The translations under genes were made by a program, and so were the position numbers. The notes beneath the pieces are model-generated. The model worked only from the letters and a program-made list of their open reading frames with translations. It ran no database searches and had not been told where the DNA came from. Below, piece by piece: positions 25,826 through 26,809 of a DNA stretch of 26,809 bases; the stretch's first letter is position 1; every line of letters begins with the position of its first letter. The stretch comes from CAYPEK01 sp964409645. GTDB lineage: Bacteria; UBP15; UBA6099. The stretch covers positions 1 to 26,809 of the forward strand of contig CAYPEK010000054.1 of assembly GCA_964409645.1 (NCBI GenBank). The letters are read 5' to 3'.

Positions 25826-26809
25826 ATGATTTTTACGACTCGCTCATTGGCAACATTGAAAATAAACACTGTCGAATCGGCATTGGCGTTGACAGCTATC
25901 TTGATGCTTGGATTGATTCCGAGGTTGTTGCGTTTCAGAAAAAAAGGCGTATTCACGTGGGACGAAGCGGCATATTACAGAGAAGCCATAGTGACGTTTA
26001 AGATATTCGAATATGCGATAAGGAATCGGTTGGAAATCAGGCGAACGCGAGGAGACAAGAAAGCGCGGGAGGAACTGATAAAAAAGTATCATAATACAGT
26101 GCCGCCGGTGATGAAGCTGGTGTACTTCAAACCATGGCACAACTATCTTAATATCACATTCATAAAAATATTCGGACATAATGATTACTCGGCGTCTATA
26201 CCGTCTCTTATCATGGGAGTATTCACAATACCGGTGGTGTATCTGCTCGGCAGAGCTATTTACAATCCTGCGGTGGGGCTGGCGGCGGCTTTTTTGCTTT
26301 CGGCCGGAGGCATGCACATTCTGCATTCGCGCTCTTCAGGCCCGGAGATAAGGACTGCGTTCTGTTATGCATGCATTCTGCTGCTTTCATTTGCTCATAA
26401 ATATTTTATGCCCGGGGCGTGTATCGAGTTCGGATATTTATTTTCGCTCAAATCGATAGCAATTCTGGCAGGAATCGGTTTTTTTCTTTGCGGCACATTA
26501 TGCTTCAATCCCGCATGGCTGGCATTGTTCCCGCCTTTATATCTATTTTCCGAAGTATTCTATACGGTCATGGCGAAATCGGCCGGATTTTGGGAATTTG
26601 CCATAACTCAACTTATTGTTTTTTCGTTCGTGTTTGTTTTTTACGTTATCACCGATCTTCCATTTCATTTCCTTAAAAAGTTTTTTCCGGAATCGGGTAT
26701 AAAAACAAACTTTGACAGGCTTAAAAAAACCGCATCCGAAATGCTCGGGTTTTTAAATATAAGAATGAAATCAATCGAAGTTGAATACGAAAAGCCACCA
26801 AAATGGTAC
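25826..26809 (+). CDS. partial GT39-like (ArnT/PMT-type) membrane glycosyltransferase, runs off the window
   Basis: A frame opens with ATG at 25826 and stays open for 328 codons to the window end. After an N-terminal membrane helix (residues about 18-34) comes VFTWDEAAYYREA with D46/E47, the position of the catalytic acidic pair in GT-C enzymes of the GT39/ArnT/PMT group. Later motifs are KPWHNYLNITFIKIFGHNDY, SIPSLIMGVFTIPVVYLLGR, NPAVGLAAAFLLSAGGMHI and LHSRSSGPE, which follow the usual GT39 order (loop, helix, YxxxR-like segment). Such enzymes move a sugar from a polyprenyl-phosphate donor outside the membrane; donor and acceptor are unknown. A long internal insertion (residues about 66-95, charged) is unusual. 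The 3' end is missing. Confidence 0.8.
   Translation, partial: MIFTTRSLATLKINTVESALALTAILMLGLIPRLLRFRKKGVFTWDEAAYYREAIVTFKIFEYAIRNRLEIRRTRGDKKAREELIKKYHNTVPPVMKLVYFKPWHNYLNITFIKIFGHNDYSASIPSLIMGVFTIPVVYLLGRAIYNPAVGLAAAFLLSAGGMHILHSRSSGPEIRTAFCYACILLLSFAHKYFMPGACIEFGYLFSLKSIAILAGIGFFLCGTLCFNPAWLALFPPLYLFSEVFYTVMAKSAGFWEFAITQLIVFSFVFVFYVITDLPFHFLKKFFPESGIKTNFDRLKKTASEMLGFLNIRMKSIEVEYEKPPKWY

Noticed and set aside
1..26809. CRISPR arrays, rRNA, tRNA, prophage or transposon genes
   Set aside because: I looked for regular direct repeats, conserved RNA cores and transposase or integrase motifs and found none.

Overview
The window reads as part of a metagenome-assembled or single-cell draft genome of an uncultivated, Gram-negative-type (diderm) bacterium. 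An RND efflux pump, an exported FecR-domain protein and a secreted esterase imply a cell envelope with a periplasm. GC is moderate over most of the window and visibly lower at about 15.9-16.6 kb and 25.5-26.8 kb. I cannot name a phylum from sequence alone. No rRNA, tRNA, CRISPR array, transposase or integrase was found; the content is housekeeping metabolism, transport, envelope biogenesis and signalling.

Left part (1-7.1 kb): a possible tail of a plus-strand gene, an exported FecR-domain protein (minus), ilvD (minus, with a good promoter that fixes its start), and divergently trpD (plus). A degenerate repeat tract follows, then a GT-C-type polytopic membrane protein. Next is a two-gene unit: a stand-alone copy of the regulatory domain normally fused to isopropylmalate/citramalate synthase, overlapping by ATGA an NAD-dependent epimerase/reductase.

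Middle part (7.2-16.4 kb): a DrrA/DrrB-type ABC exporter pair, an EctB-like class III aminotransferase without ectA or ectC, and an exported tandem alpha/beta-hydrolase whose second half is catalytically degenerate. On the minus strand are a GPH-type sugar:cation symporter, a large radical SAM/B12-binding-like protein with an unusual C-terminal extension, and a 56-residue zinc-ribbon protein.

Right part (16.5-26.8 kb): an RND transporter gene that looks broken only because the assembly holds a 100-N gap flanked by an identical 55-bp duplicated contig end. Removing gap plus one copy restores a single 1039-residue frame. Then come an MFS permease, a small MerR-type regulator (minus) with a highly structured element just upstream, a cupin protein, a hybrid histidine kinase with three PAS domains, a methyltransferase (minus), and the 5' part of a GT39-like membrane glycosyltransferase running off the window.

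The most interesting observations are the stand-alone CimA/LeuA allosteric domain, the structured RNA candidate at 21596-21717 whose hairpin loops read as CsrA-type GGA motifs on the minus strand, the assembly artefact in the RND gene, and the radical SAM protein with an internal twin-arginine-like segment. None amounts to a demonstrated new system.
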